A DNA stretch of 11,948 nt from DATGQT01 sp035304085 (GCA_035304085.1 DATGQT010000317.1:1-11948), one strand, 5' to 3'. Shown: positions 1 to 6,236, numbered from the stretch's first letter. Made by a program: numbers and translations. The notes: generated by a model not told the origin, from the letters alone.

Positions 1-857
1 ACCCCATACGGCGGCCCCTCCGGGAGCCGGATCCCCGCCGAGTCCGGCCCCCACGTCGCGCCCCCGTCCTCGCTCACCCACACCCGCTCGTAGGGCTGCA
101 TGTTGATCCACCCCCCCGCGATTACGCGGTACCCCCCGCCCGGCCGCTCCACCACCCCAAGTCGCTCCCCGTTGTAGTAGAGGAACCGGTACAGCCCGCC
201 CTCCTGGAACGTCGCGCCCCCGTCGTCGGAGACCGTCACGCCCCACCGCCCGGCCGCGAGGATCCGCCCGGGGTGCGACGAGCCCGGCGGGAGCGAGACG
301 AAGTCGGCGGCGCCTGCGACCTCGGCGCCGCCCTGCCCGGGGACGACCGCCTGCGTGAACGAGGCGGCGCGGTCGGCGGAGTACGCGATCTCCTGGCTGG
401 CCCCCGAGAGGACGCGGCCGGCGAAGGGGTAGCCTTCGGGCACCTCGTAGAGCCCGTGGTCGCCCGCGCCGTCGTAGACCTCCTCCCACGTGTATCCCCC
501 GTCGAGGGAGCGGTACGTGGAGGCGCCCGTGGTGCCTACGAGGGTGTCCGTGCCGAGGGGGAGGATGGCGGCGTCGATGGCGATGTCCTTGAGGCGGACC
601 CACCGTCCGGGGAACCCGTCGGTGAGGTCGAGGCGGTACGGCCCTGCGATCCCGGCAGCCCATAGGGTGCCGTCGTCATCGAAGGCGAGGTCGTCGGCCT
701 CGATACCGACGTCGCCGACGCGCTCCCACGTAAACCCCTCCCCCGGCAGCGGAAGGTCCTGCGCAGCCGGGGCAGCGAGGGGGAGCGTCGCCCCCGCCCC
801 GGCCGCGAGGGCCAGGGCGAGGGCGTGCAGGGTCATCCGGGAGCGGGCAGCGGTCAC
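1..857 (-). CDS. Secreted BNR/Asp-box repeat protein, N-terminal part (C-terminus off the left edge)
   Basis: This is an uninterrupted minus-strand frame that leaves the window at base 1 without a stop. From the internal ATG at 834-836 the first residues are a hydrophobic Ala/Leu stretch ending near AAPAAQ, a signal peptide. I prefer the in-frame GTG at 855-857 because it adds MTAARSR, giving the signal peptide its missing positive n-region; neither start has a Shine-Dalgarno. Numbered from the ATG, three Asp-boxes (S-x-D-x-G-x-T-W/F) are visible: SLDGGYTW at 110-117, SDDGGATF at 203-210 and SEDGGATW at 255-262. Such motifs mark six- to ten-bladed beta-propellers of the sialidase/sortilin/photosystem-stability-factor type. 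About 285 residues are present, probably well under half of the protein. Exported localisation is well supported, but ligand or enzymatic activity cannot be read from this part. A C-terminal type IX sorting signal would lie outside the window. Confidence 0.82.
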   Translation of the reverse strand, partial: MTAARSRMTLHALALALAAGAGATLPLAAPAAQDLPLPGEGFTWERVGDVGIEADDLAFDDDGTLWAAGIAGPYRLDLTDGFPGRWVRLKDIAIDAAILPLGTDTLVGTTGASTYRSLDGGYTWEEVYDGAGDHGLYEVPEGYPFAGRVLSGASQEIAYSADRAASFTQAVVPGQGGAEVAGAADFVSLPPGSSHPGRILAAGRWGVTVSDDGGATFQEGGLYRFLYYNGERLGVVERPGGGYRVIAGGWINMQPYERVWVSEDGGATWGPDSAGIRLPEGPPYG

Positions 858-1043
858 GTCAGCGGGGCGCGGGGAGCGTCTGCCCGAAGGTAGGGCACGA
901 GCGGCGGGGAGGAGGCGCAGGGGGCGGGGCGGCACGGGTTGCGTTCGGGGCCTCCAGGCGCGTGAAGGTATGTGCACCGGGATGGGCCGCCTTACCCGTA
1001 CTCAGTCTATGTGTTCATAAGATGTAAACCGGCCTCTCTGCGA

Positions 1044-1099
1044 AGCCTTAAGGCTCCAGAGCACGAGGTCCGAGCCTTCTAGCTCGAATGCTCGTGCTC
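1044..1099. repeat. 12-bp palindrome followed by nested inverted repeat
   Basis: AGCCTTAAGGCT at 1044-1055 is a perfect palindrome. Directly next to it, GAGCACGAG (1059-1067) is exactly complementary to CTCGTGCTC (1091-1099). Inside that loop CGAGC (1071-1075) pairs with GCTCG (1082-1086) around the loop CTTCTA. Together 1059-1099 can form an imperfect 41-nt hairpin with 9-bp and 5-bp stems. It abuts the 21-bp repeat array and lies in the upstream region of the BNR gene. No U-run follows on either strand, so a simple terminator is unlikely. Confidence 0.6.
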
Positions 1100-1240
1100 C
1101 GAACACGGACGTCCGAGCAAAAAGCGCGATCATCGGAGAAAAAAGCACCGTTGCCGGAGAAAAAAGCTCGGGCGTCCGCGCTCCGAGCGCGCTCGGTCGA
1201 GCAAAAAGCGCGGGTGCCCGAGCAAAAAGCACGGGCTCCG
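1094..1240. repeat. 21-bp tandem repeat with phased A5/A6 tracts
   Basis: Units begin at 1115, 1136, 1157, 1178, 1199 and 1220, with a degenerate unit from 1094. The typical unit on the plus strand is GAGCAAAAAGCGCGGGTGCC. A-tracts occupy 1119-1123, 1139-1144, 1160-1165, 1203-1207 and 1224-1228, so centres are about 21 bp apart, two helical turns. The unit at 1178 has lost its A-tract and instead contains the perfect 14-bp palindrome CCGAGCGCGCTCGG (1183-1196). Because 21 is a multiple of three, both strands read as heptad peptides (minus LFARxPx, plus EQKARxP), which alone is no evidence for coding. Phased A-tracts are known to bend DNA; a bent regulatory or nucleoid-protein site is my inference. 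Confidence 0.85.
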
Positions 1241-1359
1241 CCGGCCTCTTACGGGCGTGTCGCACATATCCCGCGCCGCCCCGGGAGCGCAGCCCCCATC
1301 GGTGGGGCCGCCGACCGGGAGAAGCCCCGATCACCCGATCGCTCGACCCCCCGATCCCT

Positions 1360-2013
1360 TCACCCCGCCCGCTCGCCCTCCACCCAGCGCACCGCGTGCT
1401 GCATCAGCTCCGTCCCCGTCTCCAGGTTCAGCTTCGTCTTGATCCGGGCCCGGTAGCTCTCCACCGTCTTCACCGAGAGGTGCAGCCGCTCGGCGATCTC
1501 GCGCGTGGGCAGCCCCCTCCCCGTCATCTCGAACACCTCCAGCTCCCGGTCGGAGAGCACCTCCAGCGGCGACTGCATCGGCTCCTTCCGCCCGATGGCG
1601 GCCCCGAAGAGCAGGCGGTCCTTGAGCTCCTCGCTCATGAAGATCCCCCCGCGGAGGACGTGCCGCACGGCGTCCACGATCCCCTCGTCGGCCTCCAGCT
1701 TCGAGATGTACCCCTTCGCCCCCGCGCGCACGGCGCGCTCGGCGTAGAGGGTCTCGTCGTGGCGCGAGACCACGAGCGCCTTCACGTCCGGCTGCCGCGC
1801 CACGAGGTGCTTGACGAGCTCCAGCCCGTTCATGCCCGGCAGCGACACGTCCACCAGCACGAGGTCGGGCGTCGTCTGGTCGAAGAGCCGGAGCGCCTCC
1901 TCGGCGTCGGCGGCCTGCCCGACCACCTCGAGGTCGGGCTCGGACGAGAGCGTGAGGGCGAGGCCCTTCCGCATGAGGGGGTGGTCGTCAACGACGAGGA
2001 TGCGCGTCTTCAT
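1360..2013 (-). CDS. NarL/FixJ-family response regulator (REC + LuxR-type HTH)
   Basis: The 217-residue protein has the standard length and layout of a NarL/FixJ DNA-binding response regulator. The receiver domain spans about residues 1-120: acidic pair D9-D10, phospho-acceptor D55 (in LVLVDVSLPG), switch Ser83 and conserved Lys105 (GYISK). The LuxR-type helix-turn-helix covers about 150-210, with LSDRELEVF, the helix pair TREIAERLHLSVKTVESY and the C-terminal dimer helix. Its ATG (2011-2013) lies inside the end of the upstream kinase gene, a 26-base overlap that implies translational coupling and makes that kinase the obvious phosphodonor. It should bind promoters as a phosphorylated dimer. 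Likely targets are its own operon promoter and the divergent yceI genes, but no operator was identified, so that is inference. Confidence 0.96.
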   Translation of the reverse strand: MKTRILVVDDHPLMRKGLALTLSSEPDLEVVGQAADAEEALRLFDQTTPDLVLVDVSLPGMNGLELVKHLVARQPDVKALVVSRHDETLYAERAVRAGAKGYISKLEADEGIVDAVRHVLRGGIFMSEELKDRLLFGAAIGRKEPMQSPLEVLSDRELEVFEMTGRGLPTREIAERLHLSVKTVESYRARIKTKLNLETGTELMQHAVRWVEGERAG

Positions 2014-3619
2014 CGGCCGGAGTGAGGGTGGAGGCGGGAGCGCGGCGGACCGGCACCGTGCACGTGACGATGGTGCCGCCCTTCGCGAACGGGCGGATCT
2101 CGAGGGCGCCCCCGAGGATCCGCGCGCGGTAGTGCATGATACGGACGCCCATCCCCCGGTTGTCGTGGGGGCGGGCGGGGGCGGCGCCCGCGGCGGGCCC
2201 CTCGAGGGTGCGCTCGTCGAGGCGGTCGCTGCCGGCGGAGCGGACGAGCGCCGGGAAGCCCGTGCCGTCGTCGCGCACGACGAGCCGGAGGCGGTCCGGC
2301 GCCCGCATCAGCGTGATGTGGACGTGGCGGGCCTGCCCGTGGCGGACGGCGTTGGAGACGGCCTCCTGCGCGATGCGGAAGAGGTGCGTCGGCGCCTCGT
2401 CCGGGAGGCGGTGGTCCACCTCGCCGGGGTCCCCCGTCGGCTCGAACGTGCACGCGATGCCGAAGAGGCGCTCGGCGTTGGCGCAGAGCCGCTCCAGCGC
2501 CGCGTCGAGGCCGCCGGCGTCGAGCTCGACCGGCACGAGCCCGCGCGCCAGGCTGCGCGCGTACGTGTCGGCGTCCTTGATGAGGCGGACGACCTCGTCG
2601 GCGTCGGCCGCGGCGGGGGACTCCTCCATCCGCAGCCGCCGCGCCAGCCCCCGCGCGATCAGCGCCGTGCCGGTGAGCATCTGGCCGAGGCCGTCGTGGA
2701 GGTCCTGCCCGATCCGCCGCCGCTCCGCCTCGGCGATCCGCAGCACCTCCTGCTCCAGCTCGCGCCGCGCCGAGATGTCGCGGATGAACCCCGTGAAGAT
2801 CTTCCGGCCGGGGAGCTGCACCTCGCTCACGGCGAGGTCCATGGGGAACGTCTCCCCGCTCTTCCGCCGGCCCACGACCTCGCGCCCGATCCCGATGATC
2901 CGCCGGTGCCCCGTCTCGTGGTAGGCCTGGATGTACCCGTCGTGCTCGGAGTGGTACGGCTCCGGCATCAGCACGTTCACGTTCTTCCCGATCACCTCGT
3001 CGGCGCGGTAGCCGAAGATCCGCTCGGCGGCCGGGTTGAACCCCTCGATGATCCCCGTCGCGTCGATGGTGACGACGCCGTCGACGGTGGTCTCGAGCAT
3101 GGCGCGGGCGCGCGCCTCGCTCTCGGCGAGCGCCCGCGCGGTGTCGGCCCGCTCGCTGACCCCCGTGAGCACGGCGCCGACGGCGGCGACGAACGCGAGC
3201 GCCTCGGCGTCGAAGTCGTGCGGCTCCCGGGCGTAGACGCCGAAGAGGCCGGCGGGCTCGCCGGCCCCGCCGAGGCGGATGGTGAGCCCGCTCACGACGC
3301 CCTCGCGGGCGAGGGCCTCGGGCACCGGCGGCGCCAGCGGCACCGGCTCGCCGGCCGCGAGGGCCTCGGCGACGTGCGCGTCGCGCTCGGTCACGAACGG
3401 CTGCCCGTCGAGGGCGTCGGGCCAGCCGTGGCCCGCCGCGAGCGCGAAGCCGTCGCCCCTCCGTTCGAGGACGGCCACGAGCGGCACGCCGAGGGCGTCG
3501 GCGGCGGCGTGGGCGGCGTAGGCCGCGAGGGCGCGAGGCTCCGTGCCCTCGAGCGAGCGGAGCCCGAGCTCGGCCAGGACGGCCTGCTGGAGGACGTAGC
3601 GGCGGGGGTTGTTCGGCAT
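1988..3619 (-). CDS. Soluble GAF-PAS sensor histidine kinase with FixL-like heme-PAS signature (HisKA_3 type)
   Basis: The 543-residue protein starts at the ATG 3617-3619, 8 bases after the nitroreductase stop; an open frame upstream is only overlap with that gene. A GAF domain covers about 27-155 and a PAS domain about 170-285. Then come a HisKA_3 dimerisation segment with H-box QDLHDGLGQ (phospho-His308) and an HATPase domain with N-box (Asn423), G1 VRDDGTGF (449-455) and G2 RGMGVRIMHY. No transmembrane segment is present, so the kinase is cytosolic. The PAS domain closely resembles rhizobial FixL: His226 in EHDGYI sits where FixL has its proximal heme ligand, and Arg246 in IIGIGR, 20 residues later, matches the distal Arg that contacts bound O2. 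Heme-based O2 (or NO/CO) sensing is therefore predicted but not shown. About 32 residues (456-487) are inserted in the ATP lid. The cognate regulator is encoded next, overlapping by 26 bases. Confidence 0.95.
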   Translation of the reverse strand: MPNNPRRYVLQQAVLAELGLRSLEGTEPRALAAYAAHAAADALGVPLVAVLERRGDGFALAAGHGWPDALDGQPFVTERDAHVAEALAAGEPVPLAPPVPEALAREGVVSGLTIRLGGAGEPAGLFGVYAREPHDFDAEALAFVAAVGAVLTGVSERADTARALAESEARARAMLETTVDGVVTIDATGIIEGFNPAAERIFGYRADEVIGKNVNVLMPEPYHSEHDGYIQAYHETGHRRIIGIGREVVGRRKSGETFPMDLAVSEVQLPGRKIFTGFIRDISARRELEQEVLRIAEAERRRIGQDLHDGLGQMLTGTALIARGLARRLRMEESPAAADADEVVRLIKDADTYARSLARGLVPVELDAGGLDAALERLCANAERLFGIACTFEPTGDPGEVDHRLPDEAPTHLFRIAQEAVSNAVRHGQARHVHITLMRAPDRLRLVVRDDGTGFPALVRSAGSDRLDERTLEGPAAGAAPARPHDNRGMGVRIMHYRARILGGALEIRPFAKGGTIVTCTVPVRRAPASTLTPADEDAHPRR

Positions 3620-3627
3620 GCCCGAAA

Positions 3628-4644
3628 TTAAGTGGCCCCGGGCATTTCGAGCACGTCCGCGACGGGCCGCCGCGGCGTCCCCTCGCGCCGCTCCGGGTAG
3701 CCCACGCGGAAGACGACCTGGGGGAAGCCGCCGCCCGCGAGCGCCGTCAGCGCCGGCCGCAGCCGCGCCACCTCGACGGGCTGGTTGGCGTAGGAGGCGA
3801 AGAGGCCGCGGTCGGCGGCGACGAGGAGGACGTGGGCGAGGGCCTGCCCGGCCGCGAGCCACGCCGCGGGCGCGTCGGCGTCGGTGGCGAGGACGAAGAT
3901 GGCGGGGGAGGCCTCGAGGAGGGCGCGGGTGTGGGCGGCCAGGTAGGCGGCGGGGGTGCGGACGGTCGTGCGGCGGTCCCACGCCGCCTGCGCGGCGTCG
4001 GGCACGCCGTCGCGGCGGGGGTCGCCCTCGGGGCGGAGCCACCGCCCGATCTCCTCGACGACGGCCGGGTCGGCGCCCTCGACGCGGATGCCCTCCTCGA
4101 CGAGCGCCGCCACCGCCGCGCGCGCGTCGTCGGTGTCGAGGACGGCGAGGCGGACGCCCTCGGCGCGCGCCGCCGCCACGAGGGCCGCCGTGTCCTCGGG
4201 CGGCACGGGCGTCGCCGCGAACGGCAGCCGGTTCGTGTGCCGGAGCGCGATGGCGCGGAAGAGGCGGCGGTCCGCCTCGCCCGGCGCGTGCGGGCCGGAG
4301 AGGGCGACCGTGGCGAGGAGGTCCGGCTCCTCGGGCGCCGGGAGGACCTCGACGGCCGGCGCGTAGCCGAAGTGGCGGGCGGCCACGCGCAGGTGGAACA
4401 GCGCCGCGCCGCAGCTGACGGTCAGCGCCCGCCCCTCCGGGTCGAGCACGCGGAGCTGGCGGCGGCGGTCGGCGTAGAGCCGCGCCGCGTCCGCCTCGAC
4501 GACGAACCGCCACGGCTGCGAGTTGAGCAGGCTCGGCGCGAGGACGGCGTAGTTGAGGAGGAAGCGGAGGCGGTCGGCCGGCGTGCCGTCGCGGGGGAAG
4601 TCGGCCTCGGCGACGTCGCGGGGGTCGTTGGGGAGGGGGAGCAC
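3628..4644 (-). CDS. Acg-type nitroreductase-family flavoprotein
   Basis: From the GTG at 4642-4644 the protein is 338 residues, close to the roughly 330 of Acg-like nitroreductases (mycobacterial Acg/Rv2032 relatives). The frame is open back to 4905, but that extension is an Arg/Pro-rich translation of GC-rich DNA without family features. Recognisable parts are YAVLAPSLLNSQPWRF at about 32-47 (FMN-binding nitroreductase entry motif), the basic ALRHTNRLPF at about 133-142 and LFASYANQPVEV at about 281-292. Two tandem half-domains like these form the Acg fold, in which the second half acts as a lid over FMN. The natural substrate of the family is unknown, and no signal peptide is seen. It is the first gene of an operon with the kinase and regulator (8-base gap to the kinase), so it is probably under their control. 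I am sure of the superfamily, fairly sure of the Acg subgroup and unsure of the exact start. Confidence 0.88.
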   Translation of the reverse strand: MLPLPNDPRDVAEADFPRDGTPADRLRFLLNYAVLAPSLLNSQPWRFVVEADAARLYADRRRQLRVLDPEGRALTVSCGAALFHLRVAARHFGYAPAVEVLPAPEEPDLLATVALSGPHAPGEADRRLFRAIALRHTNRLPFAATPVPPEDTAALVAAARAEGVRLAVLDTDDARAAVAALVEEGIRVEGADPAVVEEIGRWLRPEGDPRRDGVPDAAQAAWDRRTTVRTPAAYLAAHTRALLEASPAIFVLATDADAPAAWLAAGQALAHVLLVAADRGLFASYANQPVEVARLRPALTALAGGGFPQVVFRVGYPERREGTPRRPVADVLEMPGAT

Positions 4645-4672
4645 GGCGGGATCGAGCAGGCGAGACGGGCTC

Positions 4673-4680
4673 CAACGATA
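4673..4680 (-). promoter_or_regulatory. Candidate Bacteroidota-type -7 box for the nitroreductase operon
   Basis: The minus strand reads TATCGTTG, matching TAnnTTTG at five of six fixed positions in otherwise GC-rich sequence. It would place transcription start roughly 20 bases before the GTG start. No convincing TTG-type -33 element lies at the right distance, because that area is occupied by the hairpin at 4685-4708, so this is a weak call. Confidence 0.25.
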
Positions 4681-4684
4681 CGCA

Positions 4685-4708
4685 CGCCGCGCCCTTTTCC
4701 GCGCGGCG
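4685..4708. repeat. 8-bp inverted repeat upstream of the nitroreductase
   Basis: CGCCGCGC (4685-4692) and GCGCGGCG (4701-4708) are perfectly complementary around the loop CCTTTTCC. The element lies 41-64 bases upstream of the nitroreductase start. It could be an operator or, if transcription starts further upstream, a leader hairpin. Confidence 0.5.
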
Positions 4709-4755
4709 CTGAGGGGGCGAGAGGCAGGGCACCCTACGCTCCCGGGGGCGGCCCG

Positions 4756-4821
4756 GGCGGCGGCACGCCGGTGGTCTGTAGGGGCCGCCGGGCAGGAAAG
4801 GCGGCCCGGCGTGCCGCCGCC
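4756..4821. repeat. 16-bp perfect inverted repeat with competing inner stem (REP-like)
   Basis: GGCGGCGGCACGCCGG (4756-4771) is exactly complementary to CCGGCGTGCCGCCGCC (4806-4821), leaving a 34-base loop. Within it GGGCCGCC (4782-4789) is complementary to GGCGGCCC (4800-4807), overlapping the outer right arm by two bases, so the two stems cannot both form fully. The loop includes TGTAGGGGC. The design is reminiscent of repetitive extragenic palindromes, but copy number in the genome cannot be seen from one window. Confidence 0.65.
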
Positions 4822-5012
4822 GCCGATCCGCGCGAGCGCGGCGTGTGGGGGATTCCCCGGCGCGGTGTAGGGGCGGCGAGGGCATCGTGTGAGGGCGACG
4901 CGCACACCCCGGGGGCCAGCGCACCTACAGGGGCATGGGGCCCCGGGCTGTCAAGACGGGGGCTCGGGGCTCCCGAAAATGGCACCGTCCAGACGACGCA
5001 GCCCCTCCCAAC

Positions 5013-5028
5013 CCAAACCACCCCTGCC
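5013..5028 (+). promoter_or_regulatory. A/C-rich leader directly before the first yceI start codon
   Basis: The 16 bases before the ATG read CCAAACCACCCCTGCC, with no Shine-Dalgarno sequence. The porin gene of the same cluster has CCCAACCACCACTGCC immediately before its ATG, identical at 14 of 16 positions and with identical spacing. This may be a shared translation-initiation leader or remnant of duplication of 5' ends. Confidence 0.5.
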
Positions 5029-5598
5029 ATGAACCTCCGCGCCCTCTCCCTCGCCCTCCTCGTCGCCGCCGCCGGCCTCGCCGGCTGGACCGCGATGGAG
5101 CGTTTCACCTTCGCCGGCGGCAGCCGCGTCTGGGTCGAAGGCACGTCCACCGTCCACGACTGGACCTGCAGCGCCACCCAGATCTCCGGCTCCCTCGACG
5201 CCACGCCGGCCCAGGCCGGCCTCTCCGGGCTCAGCGGCCTCACCGTCACCGTCCCCGTCAACGCGCTCGACTGCGACAACGGGACGATGAACGGGAAGAT
5301 GCGCGAGGCCCTCGGGACCTCGGCCATCCGCTTCACCGCCTCCAGCGCCCGCGTCGGCGCCGCCAGCGGCGGCCGGTTCCCCGTCGAGGTCGACGGCCAG
5401 CTCACCATCCACGGCACCACGCGTGCCCAGCGCATCCAGGCGCAGGGCCAGGACCTCGGCAACGGCCGCTACCGCTTCACCGGGAGCGTCCCCGTCACGA
5501 TGAGCCAGTTCGGCGTGACCCCGCCGACGGCCATGCTCGGCACCCTCCGCACCGGCGACCGCGTCACCGTCCGCTTCGACGTGACCATCGCCCGCTGA
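5029..5598 (+). CDS. Secreted YceI-family protein (first of a pair)
   Basis: The product is 189 residues. MNLRALSLALLVAAAGLAGW is a signal peptide or N-terminal anchor, so the protein should act in the periplasm. The rest is a YceI lipocalin-like beta-barrel, with family signature SRVWVEGTSTVHDWTC at about 32-47, VPVNALDC at 75-82, IRFTAS at 100-105 and the C-terminal MSQFGVTPPTAMLGTLRTGD. YceI proteins bind polyisoprenoid or quinone-like lipids in a deep pocket, but the ligand here is unknown. Cys47 and Cys82 are both conserved in the paralogue encoded next, suggesting a disulfide. The start has no Shine-Dalgarno but an A/C-rich leader shared with the porin gene. It is the first gene of the plus-strand operon, divergent from the nitroreductase/two-component operon, with 59 bases to the second yceI. 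Confidence 0.95.
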   Translation: MNLRALSLALLVAAAGLAGWTAMERFTFAGGSRVWVEGTSTVHDWTCSATQISGSLDATPAQAGLSGLSGLTVTVPVNALDCDNGTMNGKMREALGTSAIRFTASSARVGAASGGRFPVEVDGQLTIHGTTRAQRIQAQGQDLGNGRYRFTGSVPVTMSQFGVTPPTAMLGTLRTGDRVTVRFDVTIAR

Positions 5599-5657
5599 CG
5601 GCCCCGTCATCCCGCCCTCGTCGCCCGCGTCCCCGTCCACCCGTAACCGCTCCTCCC

Positions 5658-6236
5658 ATGCGCCGCCCGCTCCCCCTCGTGCTCGTCCTCCTGACGACCG
5701 CGCTGCTCGGGGCCGCCGTGCTGCAGCCCACCCGCTACGAGGTCGCCCCCCAGAGCCGCTGCTGGATCGACGGCACCTCGACGGTCGGCGCCTACACGTG
5801 CGAGGCCGAGGGGGTGAGCGGCTACGGGCTCCTGGGCGACGGGCGCGAGCTGGCGGCCGAGGTCGTCGTCCCCGTCCGCGCCTTCGACTGCGGCTCGGGC
5901 CCCCAGAACCGCGACTTCTATCGCGCCCTGCGCGCGGACGCGCACCCCACGATCCGCTTCGAGCTGGAGCGGGCCGATGTCCTCGACGCCGAGGTCCGGC
6001 CCGGCGCGCCCGTGCGCGTCCGCGCGACGGGGACCCTCCGCATCGCCGGCACCGCCCGCTCCGTCACGCTCGTGGCGACGGGCCGGCACCTGTCCGACGG
6101 CCGCGTCGCCCTCCAGGGCAGCCAGAACCTCCGGATGAGCGACTTCGGCATCGAGCCCCCCTCGCACGCCCTGGGCCTCATCCGCGCCCACGACGCCATC
6201 GTCGCGCGCTTCGACCTCGTCGCCGTCGCCCGCTGA
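5658..6236 (+). CDS. Secreted YceI-family protein (second of a pair)
   Basis: The 192-residue product starts with MRRPLPLVLVLLTTALLGAA, a clear signal peptide or lipid-free anchor. It aligns along its length with the preceding YceI protein: SRCWIDGTSTVGAYTC at 33-48, VPVRAFDC at 72-78, PTIRFEL at 97-103 and MSDFGIEPPSHALGLIRAHD near the C-terminus. The His-Asp-Trp of the first copy (HDW, 43-45) is replaced by Gly-Ala-Tyr, and an extra Cys35 joins the shared Cys48/Cys78 pair. The pair therefore looks like an old tandem duplication that has diverged, perhaps binding different lipids or forming a heteromer; this is inference. It ends 41 bases before the porin gene and is probably cotranscribed with it. 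Confidence 0.94.
   Translation: MRRPLPLVLVLLTTALLGAAVLQPTRYEVAPQSRCWIDGTSTVGAYTCEAEGVSGYGLLGDGRELAAEVVVPVRAFDCGSGPQNRDFYRALRADAHPTIRFELERADVLDAEVRPGAPVRVRATGTLRIAGTARSVTLVATGRHLSDGRVALQGSQNLRMSDFGIEPPSHALGLIRAHDAIVARFDLVAVAR

Larger units (their letters stand above)
858..1359. other. Gene-poor spacer between response regulator and BNR gene
   Basis: This stretch of about 500 bases has no convincing gene. It holds a 21-bp tandem repeat (1094-1240), a nested inverted repeat (1059-1099) and a 12-bp palindrome (1044-1055). A 110-codon minus frame (1002-1334, GTG start, 25 bases after the regulator stop) crosses it. The repeat part of that frame uses CTT-TTT-GCT-type codons with T in third position, unlike the nearly all G/C third positions of the real genes here, so I do not call it a gene. 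The spacer should contain the promoter of the BNR gene, but I found no good match to the Bacteroidota TTG/TAnnTTTG elements. Confidence 0.6.
4645..5028. other. Divergent intergenic region with GC palindromes
   Basis: These 384 bases separate the minus-strand nitroreductase operon from the plus-strand YceI operon, so they must hold both promoters. No supported gene is present. They contain a hairpin at 4685-4708, a long inverted repeat at 4756-4821, and two identical TGTAGGGGC motifs (4777-4785 and 4866-4874) with a near copy, TACAGGGGC, at 4926-4934. The only promoter-like element I see is TATCGTTG on the minus strand at 4673-4680, five of six fixed positions of the Bacteroidota -7 box TAnnTTTG, 28 bases before the GTG start. 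Confidence 0.6.

Noticed and set aside
1094..1240. CRISPR array
   Set aside because: Units are contiguous 21-mers without unique spacers, and no cas gene is present.
1292..1308. GCCCC/GGGGC inverted repeat as terminator of the regulator operon
   Set aside because: The stem is only five pairs, no T-run follows, and such matches are expected by chance at this GC content.
1002..1334. Minus-strand 110-codon frame with heptad LFARxPx repeats, 25 bases after the regulator gene
   Set aside because: The heptad follows automatically from a 21-bp DNA repeat and appears in the plus frame too. Codons in the repeat (CTT TTT GCT) lack the strong G/C third-position bias of the real genes.
1326..1358. Three CCGATC repeats just after the regulator stop
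   Set aside because: Short direct repeats with irregular spacing; no dyad or functional context.
2899..2904. Arg before IIGIGR read as loss of the FixL heme ligand
   Set aside because: The FixL proximal ligand is the His of the EHDxY motif 20 residues before the conserved Arg, not the residue before IIGIGR. That His is present (His226).
1811..3631. Long plus-strand frame of 606 codons opposite the sensor kinase
   Set aside because: It is an antisense shadow of the regulator and kinase genes, with Arg/Gly/Pro-rich low-complexity composition and no domain.
3620..4924. N-terminal extension of the kinase frame back to 4924
   Set aside because: The extension is Arg/Pro-rich out-of-frame reading of the nitroreductase gene. 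The ATG at 3619 gives a normal GAF-PAS-kinase start.
3832..5028. Plus-strand in-frame extension of the first YceI protein
   Set aside because: It reads antisense through the nitroreductase gene. The ATG at 5029 starts a proper signal peptide.
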